From Synechococcus sp. WH 8020 (GTDB taxonomy: Bacteria; Cyanobacteriota; Cyanobacteriia; PCC-6307; Cyanobiaceae), in contig NZ_CP011941.1 of the NCBI RefSeq assembly GCF_001040845.1, forward strand, positions 515,744 through 579,743: a stretch of 64,000 nucleotides of DNA, written 5' to 3'. The first letter of the stretch is position 1, and every line of letters starts with the position of its first letter. Shown piece after piece: positions 8,591 to 18,600 of this stretch. The notes below the pieces were generated by a model that worked only from the letters and a program-made list of their open reading frames with translations, was not told where the DNA came from and made no database searches. Both the position numbers and the translations under genes were made by a program.

Positions 8591-10399
8591 CTAAAGGCTC
8601 AACGCCTCGTTACTGAGTAAGCCAGCTTGAACCCTCCAGAGGTCTGTGTAAGGGCCTGTTTGGTGCAGAAGTTGATCATGGGTGCCCTGTTCCACAATGC
8701 GACCTGCATCCATCACAATGATCTGATCGGCATGCCGCACGGTGCTGAGTCGATGCGCAATCACCAGTGTGGTTCGATTCGCCGTGATTCGCATCAGTGA
8801 ACGTTGAATCGCCGCCTCTGTTTCATTGTCAACCGCGGCTGTTGCTTCATCGAGGATCAACACGGGTACATTTTTCAAAATGGCTCTTGCCAGGGCGATT
8901 CTCTGGCGTTGACCCCCCGACAAACGCTGACCACGTTCACCTACAACCGTGTCAAACCCTTGAGGTAGATCTTGAATAAAAGCCAGGGCTTCAGCTTGTT
9001 CTGCTGCCCAAACAAGAGACGACCTGGTTGCTTCTGGCGAGCCATAGGCAATATTTTCGGCGATGCTTCCGTGGAAGAGGTAGACATCTTGACTTACGAG
9101 TGCAATACAACGACGAAGATCTTGTAGGTGGAGCGATGTAATCGGGTGTTGGTCAAGAACAATTCTTCCGCTACTGAGCGGATAGAGTCTCAGCAGTAAT
9201 TTGACCAGTGAGCTTTTCCCTGAACCCGTAGCACCAACAATCCCAATCGTTTGGCCTGCTCTAATTCTTAGGTTGAAGTTGTTGAGAAGTGGCTCGCGAT
9301 CTCTATAGGAAAAGCAAACTTGTTCATAGATTATCTCTCCTTTGATAGTACTGGGGTTGAGGCGAGTGTTTCCGCTGGCGATCTGAATCGGTGTATCGAT
9401 GAGGTCGAGAACACGCTGGGTGGATGCCATCGAACGTTGGTAATCATCCAAGGTTCGTCCCAATGTGGTGAGTGGCCAGAGCAGTCGCTGCGTGATAAAG
9501 ACCAAGAAGCTGTAGGTCCCGACGGCGATGAGCCCTTGCCAGGCTTGGATCCCTCCGATGAGAAGAATCGCTAAAAAGGCAAATAAGATTGCAAAGCGAA
9601 TCAGGGGGATGAAGGCGGCAGAGATGCGAATTGCCTGACGATTACACTGCCGGTAGGCATCACTAGCAGTACGAAGTTGCTCGAGTTCCCATGCTTCAGT
9701 TGCGAAGCTTTTGATGGTGAGCATTCCACCTAGATTGTTAGACAGTCGGGAGGCTAAATCTCCAGCCCTTTGGCGGACGTCGCGATATCGCGGAGCGAGG
9801 CGACGTTGAAAATGGAGTGATCCCAGAAGGATGATTGGGATCGGTAGAAAGGCAAAGAGTGCTACTCCAGGTGCCATGAGTGTCATGGCGCCACCAACAA
9901 GCAGAACGGTGGTCACTAATTGCAGGATTTCGTTCGCACCTCGTTCAAGAAATCGTTCAAGCTGATGGATATCATCACCAAGAACGGTGAGTAAGCGCCC
10001 AGTGCTGTCTCGCTCGAAGAAATCCATCTCAAGTTTTTGGAGATGGTCGTAGGCTTCTAATCGCAAACTATGCTGCGTTGTTTGTGCCAGATTGCGCCAT
10101 AAAACGCCGTAGAGATATTCAAAGAGTGATTCTGCGGTCCAGACCAGGAAGGACAACACTGCAAGCACGATGAGTTGGCTTGGCACCGTTGTGGCACCCA
10201 AGGCTGCCAGCCACGATGAATCCTGTTGAACAACAACATCAACGGCAAGACCAATCAGAACCGGCGGAAGTAGATCAAAGATTTTATTGATGATCGAGCA
10301 ACTCACCGCCATCCATACCCGTGTTCTGTACGGCTTGAGATGGCTCAAAAGCCGTGGGAGGGCAGGCTTAATGCGTCTAGGCAGAGTTTGTTCAGCCAT
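8591..10399 (-). CDS. ABC exporter, fused membrane and ATPase domains
   Basis: Half-transporter of the MsbA/lipid-A-like exporter class, working as a homodimer. Residues ~1-320 form the six-helix transmembrane domain, with the coupling region DFFERDSTGRLLTVLGDD. Residues ~350-590 are the nucleotide-binding domain: Walker A GATGSGKSS, Q-loop LVSQDVYLF, ABC signature LSGGQRQRIALARA, Walker B VLILDEATA, H-loop VIAHRLSTV. All catalytic motifs are intact, so it should be active. The substrate is unknown (lipid, peptide or drug). The ATG at 10399 (MAEQTLPRR) is preferred to a TTG 12 bases further upstream. Confidence 0.9.
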   Translation of the reverse strand: MAEQTLPRRIKPALPRLLSHLKPYRTRVWMAVSCSIINKIFDLLPPVLIGLAVDVVVQQDSSWLAALGATTVPSQLIVLAVLSFLVWTAESLFEYLYGVLWRNLAQTTQHSLRLEAYDHLQKLEMDFFERDSTGRLLTVLGDDIHQLERFLERGANEILQLVTTVLLVGGAMTLMAPGVALFAFLPIPIILLGSLHFQRRLAPRYRDVRQRAGDLASRLSNNLGGMLTIKSFATEAWELEQLRTASDAYRQCNRQAIRISAAFIPLIRFAILFAFLAILLIGGIQAWQGLIAVGTYSFLVFITQRLLWPLTTLGRTLDDYQRSMASTQRVLDLIDTPIQIASGNTRLNPSTIKGEIIYEQVCFSYRDREPLLNNFNLRIRAGQTIGIVGATGSGKSSLVKLLLRLYPLSSGRIVLDQHPITSLHLQDLRRCIALVSQDVYLFHGSIAENIAYGSPEATRSSLVWAAEQAEALAFIQDLPQGFDTVVGERGQRLSGGQRQRIALARAILKNVPVLILDEATAAVDNETEAAIQRSLMRITANRTTLVIAHRLSTVRHADQIIVMDAGRIVEQGTHDQLLHQTGPYTDLWRVQAGLLSNEALSL

Positions 10400-10496
10400 G
10401 ACCAATGGCAAGTGAGTTTATTCAAGCGTTGTGTTGCCCACCTGCCTCAAAACTGCTGAAACGGTGTCGAGCAGAAATAGAGATTGAGGAGGCTGA

Positions 10497-10598
10497 ATGA
10501 CGCGCTCAAGAGCTTTCAATCGTTTTCATCGCTTCTTGGCACGGAAGCATCGTGATGAAATTCGGAATACAACACTTGCTGTGTCTGTTGAGGCGTGA
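10497..10598 (+). CDS. Small basic protein, 33 aa
   Basis: Very short gene with an excellent ribosome-binding site: GAGGAGG lies four bases before the ATG. The product (MTRSRAFNRFHRFLARKHRD...) is strongly basic and Phe/Arg rich, with no membrane segment. It occupies the gap between two minus-strand genes and is divergent from the ABC exporter. The Shine-Dalgarno match is the main evidence; I do not recognise a family. A second mini-ORF follows six bases after its stop. Confidence 0.55.
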   Translation: MTRSRAFNRFHRFLARKHRDEIRNTTLAVSVEA

Positions 10599-10604
10599 AG
10601 CACC

Positions 10605-10682
10605 GTGGATCGCATCCAACAATTGATCGATCGCCGATTCGCCCTGGATGACGTGCTTCAACATGAGGAGACGGCTCGATGA
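10605..10682 (+). CDS. Possible 25-aa protein after the small basic gene
   Basis: Mini-ORF with a GTG start six bases after the stop of the preceding small gene, product MDRIQQLIDRRFALDDVLQH... (25 aa, charged, helical). The close spacing suggests translational coupling, but there is no separate ribosome-binding site, and the ORF runs into the hairpin at 10664-10695. It could simply be 3' untranslated sequence. Confidence 0.3.
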   Translation: MDRIQQLIDRRFALDDVLQHEETAR

Positions 10683-10695
10683 GCTGTCTCCTCAG
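10664..10695. terminator. Strong hairpin between convergent transcripts
   Basis: GAGGAGAC-GGCTC, a short loop, then GAGCT-GTCTCCTC form a long, almost perfect inverted repeat just past the stop of the RRM gene (minus strand) and over the end of the mini-ORFs (plus strand). There is no clear T-run on either side, so it may be a bidirectional stabilising or attenuating hairpin rather than a classic rho-independent terminator. Confidence 0.5.
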
Positions 10696-10701
10696 CTGCG
10701 A

Positions 10702-11064
10702 TCACCAGCGGTTGCCGCCGCCGTAACCACCGCCACCGCCGCCATTGCCGCCGCCGCCGCCGCCGTAACCGCCGCCGCCGCCGTAACCACCGCGGCCGCC
10801 GCCGCCGCCGCCGCCAGTGCGCTCACGTGGTGTTGCTTTGTTGACACGGATCATGCGGCCCATCCACTCGACGTTCTGGAGATCGTCGATGGCCTTTTGC
10901 TCATCTTCGTCTGTGGCCATTTCAACGAAGCCAAAGCCGCGCTTGCGACCTGTTTCTCGATCGAGAGGAAGACTTGCGCTCTTCACCTCTCCGTATTGAC
11001 CGAATAGATCGAGAAGATCTTCTTGTTCTGCCTGGAAAGACAGATTGCCGATGTAGATGGTCAT
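10702..11064 (-). CDS. rbp: Glycine-rich RRM RNA-binding protein (Rbp type)
   Basis: Single-stranded RNA-binding protein of the cyanobacterial cold-responsive Rbp class. One RRM fills residues ~2-80, with RNP2 IYIGNL and RNP1 KRGFGFVEM, the aromatic residues of which stack on RNA bases. From residue ~83 the tail is nearly pure Gly with regular Tyr (GGGGYGGG units) and ends GGNRW. The tail DNA is a GC-rich CCGCCG-type repeat, prone to slippage. Length 120 aa is usual for tailed members. It is monocistronic, with a ~300-base upstream region that could be a long, cold-regulated leader (inference). Confidence 0.93.
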   Translation of the reverse strand: MTIYIGNLSFQAEQEDLLDLFGQYGEVKSASLPLDRETGRKRGFGFVEMATDEDEQKAIDDLQNVEWMGRMIRVNKATPRERTGGGGGGGRGGYGGGGGYGGGGGGNGGGGGGYGGGNRW

Positions 11065-11374
11065 TTCCTGAGGGGACCGTTGGACATTTGATCAGAGAAG
11101 TTTTGGTCCGAAAAGGAAAGTCCTTGATGCTGAAGCTGGAGAGCTGAAGCTTGGGGGAGCGAGCCGATCAGAGCCGAACATGAAGCTGATGCGTCACCAC
11201 GCTACAGGCTTACCTGGAGCCACATCTCAACTTTTGAAGAGAAAATCGAAAAGTTTTATTTTTTTCGATGTTCTGTTGCATGGTCAGGAGATCCTCACCA
11301 TTTTTCCCTGTTCAAAGCTTTATTGATCGAAGCAGTGACAACGGTCGTGAACGGACTACCTCGAGGTGAGGCTT
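11065..11374 (-). other. Gene-free interval upstream of the rbp gene
   Basis: About 310 bases with no convincing ORF. It holds the upstream region of the rbp gene and the downstream region of the small secreted-protein gene that follows deaD. An AT-rich block (agttttatttttttcg near 11250) is the only marked composition feature. No clear terminator hairpin was seen. Confidence 0.4.
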
Positions 11375-11668
11375 TTACTGTGTTTTCAGAAAAGGTCCGT
11401 ACTTTTCAGCAGCCAAGTCTTTACAGATAGTTTGAGCTTGCAAAATATATGCAATGCCCTTCAGCTCTCTTGCAAAGCATGAACAGGTGAAATCACCCAT
11501 GCCTTCTGGAGGTGTTTGTCTGGCTTGAGACATGGCCGCATTGAAGCCAGCCATGCAAAGCCTTTTGATTTCTTCCGAATCATCTGCTGCTTGCGCTAGT
11601 GATCCAGCGGTTGTGATCAGCATGGGTGATATGCAGAGGCTGATCGAAAGGCGGAAAAGCAGATTCAA
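11375..11668 (-). CDS. Small secreted cysteine-containing protein, unknown
   Basis: A 97-aa protein starting at a TTG only three bases after the stop of the deaD gene, so it is almost certainly in the same transcript. It has a signal peptide (LLFRLSISLCISPMLITTAG...LAQA) and a mature part of ~70 residues with three cysteines (RLCMAG, DFTCSCFAREL) plus one later (QTICKDL). The spacing suggests disulfides in the periplasm or thylakoid lumen. I do not recognise the family. Export of a small Cys protein downstream of an RNA helicase is an odd pairing with no obvious functional link. Confidence 0.65.
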   Translation of the reverse strand: MNLLFRLSISLCISPMLITTAGSLAQAADDSEEIKRLCMAGFNAAMSQARQTPPEGMGDFTCSCFARELKGIAYILQAQTICKDLAAEKYGPFLKTQ

Positions 11669-11671
11669 GAG

Positions 11672-13477
11672 TTAGGAATCCTGGCGGATTTGAAGCTCTC
11701 GGTTCATCACTTTGAGACGACGAAGAGAATTAAAAACGTTTTCTGGCATTCCTTTGGGAAGGTCGACAAGGCTGTGCGTTTCAAAGATCTGAATGCGACC
11801 AATCATTCGTCCTTCTAATCCTGATTCGTTGGCAATGGCTCCAACGAGATTGCCGGGTTTGACGCGATCGCGATGACCGACTTCAACCCTGAAGCGTTCC
11901 ATGTCATCTTCTGGCGGGCGTGATGCTCGCTCTGGTCGCCTGCCGCGGTCGTTGCCTCGATCCCCGCGTCGATCATCTCGGCGGTCGTTGCGCAGTGGAG
12001 CTTTCAGCCAGCTTTCATCGCCTTGTACCAATAGGGGGCCTTCGCCAACGGCCAACCTCATGGCGGCCAAAGTGAGTTGACCTGGCTCTACCTCAAGCTC
12101 TTGGGCCACTCTTTGGATGAGCTCCTGGAGTAGGGCAGTTTCTTCCTCGGGCTTGTCTTCGCTGGTGGCTTCAATGCTCAGGCGGGTGCGAAGACGGTCA
12201 AGACGACTCTGGTTGATTTCAGCATTGCTAGGGATGTCCATCGGCTCAATGGCCTGTCCCACAGCGCGTTCGAGATTGCCAACGAACCTGCGCTCCCTGG
12301 GTGTGATGAACAGGATGGCATCGCCGCTGCGTCCAGCGCGGCCTGTCCGACCGATGCGATGGACGTAGGCCTCACTATCGAACGGCATGTCGTAGTTGAT
12401 GACGAGACCGATACGGTCAACATCGAGACCGCGAGCTGCAACATCGGTGGCCACAAGAATGTTGACGGTTCCTTTGCGAAGACGTTCCACGGTGCGTTCC
12501 CGTTGGTTTTGGGGCACATCTCCGTTGAGAACTGCCACGTCGTGACCGGCGGCTTCTAGGGATTCCGCAACCGTGAGTGTGATTGCCTTGGTTCGGGCAA
12601 AAATAATCACCCCTTCGCCCGTCACCGCTTCAAGCACACGGTTGAGTGCCTCGAGCTTGTGCGAGTTCTGCATGGTGATGCAGCGATGGCGGATCCGACG
12701 TGCTTCTTTGTCCTTCGTTTTGATCGTGATCTCTGCAGGTTCACGCAAGTAGCGCTTCGAAAGCCTGCGTATTTCGTTGGGCATCGTCGCTGAAAACAGC
12801 ACGACCTGACGCTCTTCGGGTAGTTGCTCGAGGATCCATTCCACATCGTCGATGAAGCCCATCCGAAGCATTTCATCGGCCTCGTCGAGGACAAGGCTGC
12901 GCAATCCGCTTGTATTCAGGGTTCCTTGTCGCATGTGATCCATGACGCGACCAGGCGTTCCCACGACAACGTCAACACCACGTCTCAAAGCGTTGATTTG
13001 GGAGCGAAAATCGGACCCTCCATAGATCGCCAGCACATTGAGGTGGGGATGCCCAGCGGAATAGGCCTTGAATGCTTCCGCTACTTGCATCGCTAGTTCG
13101 CGGGTCGGCGCCAGCACAAGCACGCTTGGGAGTGGGCTGTCGCCTTGCAATCGTTCCAGCAAAGGGAGGGCGAAGGCGGCTGTTTTTCCGGTTCCGGTTT
13201 GAGCTTGGCCTACCAGATCGCGTCCGAGCATGAGCTCTGGGATGGCCGCCTTTTGGATGGGTGAGGGTTCTTTATATCCCTTGTCAGCAAGTGTTTTGAG
13301 GAGTGCCTCACTGAAGCCAAACTCCGCAAATCCAGAGGGGGCTTTGGGCTCTTCTACGCTCTCAATCACCGTTGTAAAGACCGCTTCGGAGGTTTCCGAT
13401 GCGGTGGCGTCGGAAATCTCAGACATGCTGAGATCCACTGAACAGGACCCTGCGTCCTGAGCTGGTGTATTGGTCAT
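11672..13477 (-). CDS. deaD: DEAD-box ATP-dependent RNA helicase (DeaD/CsdA type)
   Basis: RNA-unwinding ATPase acting in ribosome assembly and mRNA turnover, typically cold-induced in cyanobacteria. After a ~50-residue acidic Ser/Glu-rich extension come the Q-motif region (FAEFGFSEALL), motif I AQTGTGKT, motif II LDEADEML, motif III FSATMP and motif VI HRIGRTGRAGR. Beyond ~residue 480 there is an Arg/Asp-rich linker (DRRDDRRGDRGNDRGRR) and a DbpA-like RNA-binding domain with RVKPGNLVGAIANESGL. The full 601-aa layout matches DeaD. It sits near the RRM-protein gene, so both may serve cold RNA metabolism. The start is a clear ATG. Confidence 0.93.
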   Translation of the reverse strand: MTNTPAQDAGSCSVDLSMSEISDATASETSEAVFTTVIESVEEPKAPSGFAEFGFSEALLKTLADKGYKEPSPIQKAAIPELMLGRDLVGQAQTGTGKTAAFALPLLERLQGDSPLPSVLVLAPTRELAMQVAEAFKAYSAGHPHLNVLAIYGGSDFRSQINALRRGVDVVVGTPGRVMDHMRQGTLNTSGLRSLVLDEADEMLRMGFIDDVEWILEQLPEERQVVLFSATMPNEIRRLSKRYLREPAEITIKTKDKEARRIRHRCITMQNSHKLEALNRVLEAVTGEGVIIFARTKAITLTVAESLEAAGHDVAVLNGDVPQNQRERTVERLRKGTVNILVATDVAARGLDVDRIGLVINYDMPFDSEAYVHRIGRTGRAGRSGDAILFITPRERRFVGNLERAVGQAIEPMDIPSNAEINQSRLDRLRTRLSIEATSEDKPEEETALLQELIQRVAQELEVEPGQLTLAAMRLAVGEGPLLVQGDESWLKAPLRNDRRDDRRGDRGNDRGRRPERASRPPEDDMERFRVEVGHRDRVKPGNLVGAIANESGLEGRMIGRIQIFETHSLVDLPKGMPENVFNSLRRLKVMNRELQIRQDS

Positions 13478-13580
13478 TCTTGAAAGGCAATTGCCTGATT
13501 AATCCTTTAAATCAGGCTTGCAACGTCCAATCGGCATGAGCCGCGCTGTATTGCTTACCTTTCGATTAAAGGTTGAAAAT

Positions 13581-13934
13581 TTATCTTAACACTCTGCCGA
13601 AGTCATCCTCCAAGCGTTCGATATCGCTTTCTTCAAGGATCGATCCGTGCTGGACCTCAATGATCACTAGGTCTCCATCTCCACCCGAAGCACGGTGGAT
13701 GGCTCCTTTGGGGATGTGCAGGGTGTCTCCGGCTAAAACATTCGACCATTGGCCTTGGCAAAACAGCTCCCCACTTCCCTTTGCCACCGTCCAGTTTTCG
13801 CTTCGGTGTTGATGGCGTTGAAGGCTCAAGCGTTGTCCTTGCCGTATCAGCAATCTTTTGAGCTTGTAACCCTGGCCACTGCCTAAATCTTCGTACCAGC
13901 CCCAAGGGCGAATCACTCTCTCGATTGCGCTCAC
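13581..13934 (-). CDS. Cupin, mannose-6-phosphate isomerase type II-like
   Basis: A 117-aa single cupin domain like the C-terminal half of bifunctional ManC/type II phosphomannose isomerases: RPWGWYEDLGSGQGYKLKR, then the metal-site motif LQRHQHRSENWTVAKGSGE (two His and a Glu) and the second motif LHIPKGAIHRASG with another His. Stand-alone versions are common in picocyanobacteria and probably interconvert or bind sugar phosphates for nucleotide-sugar synthesis. GTG start. It follows recD by 28 bases on the same strand, so it may be the last gene of the phosphatase-recCBD operon, though no functional link to recombination is evident. Confidence 0.85.
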   Translation of the reverse strand: MSAIERVIRPWGWYEDLGSGQGYKLKRLLIRQGQRLSLQRHQHRSENWTVAKGSGELFCQGQWSNVLAGDTLHIPKGAIHRASGGDGDLVIIEVQHGSILEESDIERLEDDFGRVLR

Positions 13935-13962
13935 CTAAGCGTCCCCGTCGTTGCTTTGATCC

Positions 13963-15615
13963 TCAGGATGCCAAGATTGTGGTGCAGCGGCCTAGAGCCA
14001 ACGCTGCTGGGTCTGCAAATAACAGCACTTGCTGTTTAGCGCGGGTGATTGCTGTGTACAGAAGCGCGCTGCTTTGGCGATCGTCGAGAGTCGGCCAGAG
14101 CAGCATCACTTTGTCCATCTCGCAGCCCTGAGCCTTGTGAATTGTGAGTGCGAGAGCTGGCTCTAAGGACCGAAGACGGGCGGGATGGTAAAGCGCATGT
14201 CGACTGTCGCCAGAGGGGTCGCTGCAGAGAAACAGGGCCCGCTGCTGAACCCCCTCGCCGACCATGACCCCAAGATCTCCATTGGCGAGTCCGAGTTCCG
14301 GCTGATTTTCACTGCAAAGCACTGGCAGACCAGAGGGCCAGCGCTGAGGTTCAGAGCTATTGAGCAAGTGTTGGTGGACGGCATTAACGCCCCATGGCCC
14401 CCGTCGACGGGGGCAGAGCACCATCGAGGTATCAAGGATGTTGAGGAGCTCTTGGGCTTGTTGTTGATCGGGTTGCCCATGAGCATTGATCCCTAGTGCG
14501 CTCGCTTTGTCCTTGAGATGGTCAAGATGCTGAGTGAGTGCAGCATGCACAGCTTCAGGGATCTGCCTTGTTTGGGAATAATGAACGGTGATATTGGAGG
14601 TTTTGGGCAACGAGCTGAGTTGTGACCAGAACGGTTTCAAGCCTTGATCACGGAGCACTGCACTCATCTGAGCGAGAGCACCTCGATTGCGATAGACCTC
14701 TGTAAGGGTGATGGCCCCATCCTTGAAACGCTTGTTTTGATCAGGTTCCTGGAGATGCTGCCAAACGGCTCCTGCACCAATCGGTGGTAGCTGAGCACTA
14801 TCTCCCACCAAGATCAGTTGGCAATGGGTTGGCAGTGCACTCAACAGGGCACGGCCTAGTTCTAAATCCACCATCGACATTTCATCGACGATGAGTAGGT
14901 CCAGCTCTAGCGGATTGCGTCGGTGACGGCCAAAGCCTCCAGGGCGAGCTTCAAGCAAACGATGAACAGTGGTGCAGGGCAAGGCTGCGGTGATTGGGTT
15001 GCTGCGAATGGCGTCTTGGAGGCGACGTGCGGCCTTGCCTGTGGGAGCGGCAAGCCGGGCTCGAAGCTTGGGTTGCTTCTCGTAGGCACGGAGCAGCATG
15101 TGCTGCACCGTGCTCGTTTTACCGGTTCCTGGACCTCCGCTGAGCAGAACCACGCCGTAGCGATCGATGGCACGGACAGCCGCTTGCTGTTCAGCACTGA
15201 GATCGTTGTTCTTGGACGGGTGGCTGATCGCGGCGTCTTGGTTTGTTGCATGGATTGGAGCCTGGAAACAGCGGCGCAGAAGTTCGAGTTCGAGCTCTTG
15301 CATGGCTGCTTGCCAGCGACGCCACGACAGGGTGTTGTGATTCAGGACTAAAACCGCTTGGTCACCATCCAGCCATCCACTAGCCACTAAGGCTTCCCGG
15401 TGAAGCAGGGGCCAGCCATCTGTTTCGATCCCCTCTGGAACCTCGGCGCCGTCGTGGAGTTGAAGTGAGATGTCGCCTCTGCTCAGGGCAGTTGTGAGTG
15501 CTCGTATGAGCTCGAAGAGTGGTTCACTGCTTTGCTCCGGCGGCATGCGCCGTTGAAGTGTGGCGAGCACCCCACGGTGAAGGGCAACAAGAGCATCCGA
15601 TGCTGAAGATTGCAT
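13963..15615 (-). CDS. recD: Exonuclease V alpha subunit RecD
   Basis: The fast 5'-3' helicase subunit of RecBCD. The 550-aa protein has the N-terminal domain that contacts RecC, then a superfamily 1 helicase core: Walker A LLSGGPGTGKTSTV, motif II LLIVDEMSMVD, motif III LILVGDSAQLPPIGAG, and the C-terminal motifs ALTIHKAQGCEMDKV and LLYTAITRAKQQVLLF. All ATPase motifs look intact. Its ATG overlaps the recB stop by one base (TAATG), indicating tight translational coupling. Slightly shorter than the 608-aa E. coli protein, which is typical of cyanobacterial RecD. Confidence 0.95.
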   Translation of the reverse strand: MQSSASDALVALHRGVLATLQRRMPPEQSSEPLFELIRALTTALSRGDISLQLHDGAEVPEGIETDGWPLLHREALVASGWLDGDQAVLVLNHNTLSWRRWQAAMQELELELLRRCFQAPIHATNQDAAISHPSKNNDLSAEQQAAVRAIDRYGVVLLSGGPGTGKTSTVQHMLLRAYEKQPKLRARLAAPTGKAARRLQDAIRSNPITAALPCTTVHRLLEARPGGFGRHRRNPLELDLLIVDEMSMVDLELGRALLSALPTHCQLILVGDSAQLPPIGAGAVWQHLQEPDQNKRFKDGAITLTEVYRNRGALAQMSAVLRDQGLKPFWSQLSSLPKTSNITVHYSQTRQIPEAVHAALTQHLDHLKDKASALGINAHGQPDQQQAQELLNILDTSMVLCPRRRGPWGVNAVHQHLLNSSEPQRWPSGLPVLCSENQPELGLANGDLGVMVGEGVQQRALFLCSDPSGDSRHALYHPARLRSLEPALALTIHKAQGCEMDKVMLLWPTLDDRQSSALLYTAITRAKQQVLLFADPAALALGRCTTILAS

Positions 15616-18600
15616 TACGACAACCCCTCAAGCCAGTGGTCCAGTCGGCGGATTCGCTTTAAAGGTGCAGGCTCGATTACGACGCCTGAGCCTCCTTCGG
15701 GGCTGATGCCCCTCAAAAACACATAGGCGTAGCCGCCGAGATGGCGTTCGGGGTCGTATCCATCGAGCCTCCAGCGCAGGTAGCGATCCAGGGCCAAAAG
15801 ATAGAGATGAGCCTGCAGCGGATAGTGATGGGAGAGCATTTGTTCCTCCATCGCGGCTTGGCTGTAGTGCCGCGGTCCGCAGGCGATGCCACGGCCAGAG
15901 TCGTCCCGTTCACCAATCCAATTGCTTTTCCAATCCGCTACCCACCACCTGGCTGTCGCGGGATTCTCCCCATCGGTGAACACCAGATCGATCGATCCGG
16001 TGAGAAACCCCCGACTGCGAATGTCGAGCTGGCGCAAACTTTGCGCGTAGCTCTGACCAAAACGATGGTCGCTGTCTGCTTCAAAGGCATGGGCTAAACC
16101 TGCGGAGCGCACTGGCTTGCCTTGCTGGGCTACGGGTAGGTCAAAGCTGAGCTCGTGAAGACGCCTCCCAGCGCTCAAATCGGACAGTGTCAAGTCTTGG
16201 AGAGGGCCGCCTAGGGGTGCCATCAGCAAAGTGTTGAGCGCTGTGATCACGGCATCGCAGTATTGGAGGTCGATTCCGGCTCGGCCAAGCTCTTCAGTCA
16301 CGACAACCTGATTGGGAGCTTGGTCTGCAGGACCTTGAAAGCTCACCTGTTCCAGGATTCTGTGCAGGCAATCGCCCGCACCCGGACCTTTTGGAAACTC
16401 TGCAAGAGGGCCGTTTTGATCCGCTGAATCCGCTGGGCTTTCGGGGGCTTCCGTATCGGCTACAGCATCGATGTCGCGTCCTTCTTCGAGGTTGCGTGGA
16501 TCAGTTGGGGCTGGCTTGTGATGTCCGTTCTGAGCGGAGATCCAAGCGGAGTAGCTACTTCGACCCCAGCTGCGGTCGAGAGTGCGTTGAGGAACGTCCG
16601 ACAACTGCAAGGTCTCAAGCCTCGGAGCTGGACGCCAGAATGGCAGGGTTGTGGTCTCTGCTGGTAAGTGGCGACTCGTAAGGGGTTCTTCGAGCATGGA
16701 AAGCTCCTTGACCCAGTTCGCGAGAGGATTGGCCTCCTGTCCCGCAGCGGCGACCCAAAAGACCACGAGATGGCGCTCCGCACGGGTTAGGGCCACATAG
16801 GCCAGTCGCTCTGCTTCTGCAGCACTGTCGTCTTGATGTCGTTCTGCGGCCTTTTGTCCCTGCCCCCAATGGGGGTTGAGCGCAACTTGCCAGGTCCCCT
16901 CTGGATCATTGGGGGGGGTACGCCAAAGAGGCCCTTTGCCCTGAGCTGGTGCTTGCCATAAATAGGGGCAGATCACCACTGGGTACTGCAGGCCTTTGCT
17001 TCGGTGCACGGTGACAACGGCCACCGCGCTTTCCGCTAAATCGCTGTGGGGCTGCCTGATGTCAGGGGTGGGTTCGATCGGTTGTAAGCGCTGTCGTCTC
17101 AGCCAATCAGCGGCGCTGCCCAGGTCGAGGCCTTGTCGATGCATGGCGTCTTGCACCAGTCGCGCACATTGCTGGATGTCGCCTAACAAGCGCCCGCGGC
17201 TGGAGAGGTCAGCGAGCATTCGTCCCTCGAGGATTTGGGATAAGCAGCCGAGCAAACCCAGGAAAGGGAGGTCGTCCTGCAGGTTGCGAAGTTGCCCGGC
17301 GAGTCGGTCGAGATCACCGTTGGTTTCGGCGTCCTGCAATTGATGGCTTGTCCATTGCATCAGGGCGGAACAGGCGAGTCGCCGCAAGCGTCCGCCATCG
17401 GCGGGTGTGCTGAGGGCATCGAGAAGATGTTGCAGCTCATCCGCGCCCGTGGTGCTGAGGACATCCCCAGGACTCACGAGTCGGCTGGGGAGGCCTCTTT
17501 GCGCGAGCTGTTCGCGTACCGCTTCGGCTTGTCGATGACGGCTGACAAGAACGCAAAGATCTGATGGGGTCAGAGATGGATCGCTGTCCAGCAGTTGGAG
17601 GGCTTGGCAGGCGACCAGGGGCGGAATGGTCGATTCGAGTGCTGTGCGGGTGGGTGGGGTGTCGGAGTCATCGCGCTGTAAATCGATGAGCTGGAGAGGC
17701 TGCTCACCATCCGGGAGGTTCAAGGGAAGGGCGCTCGCACAGGGCGTGACAGGCGGCACCTCGAGGTTCGAGAGGCTGAGGCCTGGTGCCATCCATTGGT
17801 TCATCGCCTCCATCAGGGACGGGGTTGTACGCCTGTTGTCGAGGAGATTGTCGATTCGATCAGCCCGTTGCCGGGCTTGCTTGTAGGTGTTGAGGTCTCC
17901 TCCTCGAAAGCGGTAGATCGCTTGCTTGGGATCACCCACCATCAGCAAGAGATGGTTTGGCGTCGCAAAGCAGGCTTGGAGCAGGCGCCACTGCAGTGGA
18001 TCCGTGTCTTGAAATTCGTCGATCAGAGCCACGCGGTAGCGCTGCTGAATCGGGGCTAGCCAGCGTTGAGGTTCGGTCTCGGTCGCTAGCGGATCAAGGG
18101 CATCGAGTAATCCAGAAAAGCTGATCACGCCCTGTTGTGCTCGGCGGGCGGCCAGGGTCTGGAGTCCGTGGTTGAGCGCATGTCGCCAAGCCTTCTCAGC
18201 TGGTCCATCCCACAAAGCTGCAATGGCTTTTTGCAGGGTTGGTTGTGGAAGGCTTGGATTGGGTTCACTGCAGCGGCGAGCTGTTTTGCTGAAACATCCG
18301 GGATGGAAGTAGTCGCCAAGGAGGCTCTGACTTCGCACGTCGCCGTAACTGATGCGTAACGTATGCGTATCTTTTTGGCGGGAAACCCAGCTGCTGAGTT
18401 CGTTGGCGCGATCCTTTTTCGGTTTCGGTGAGTAGGGCTTGGTGTCGGTTTGGCCTTGGCTTCGCCAATCCGTTGAGCAGTCGCGAAGGGCCGTTTCCAG
18501 CGTGTGTCCGCTTGCGTTCCATTCCGCTTCGAACACAGTCCAGCTCGATTGCAGCCACTGGTTAAAGCAATCGATCAAGGGACGCTCTAGGTCGTCTGAT

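Noticed and set aside
10648-11007. Ala-rich ORF opposite the rbp gene
   Set aside because: The poly-Ala comes from the reverse complement of the Gly-rich tail codons.
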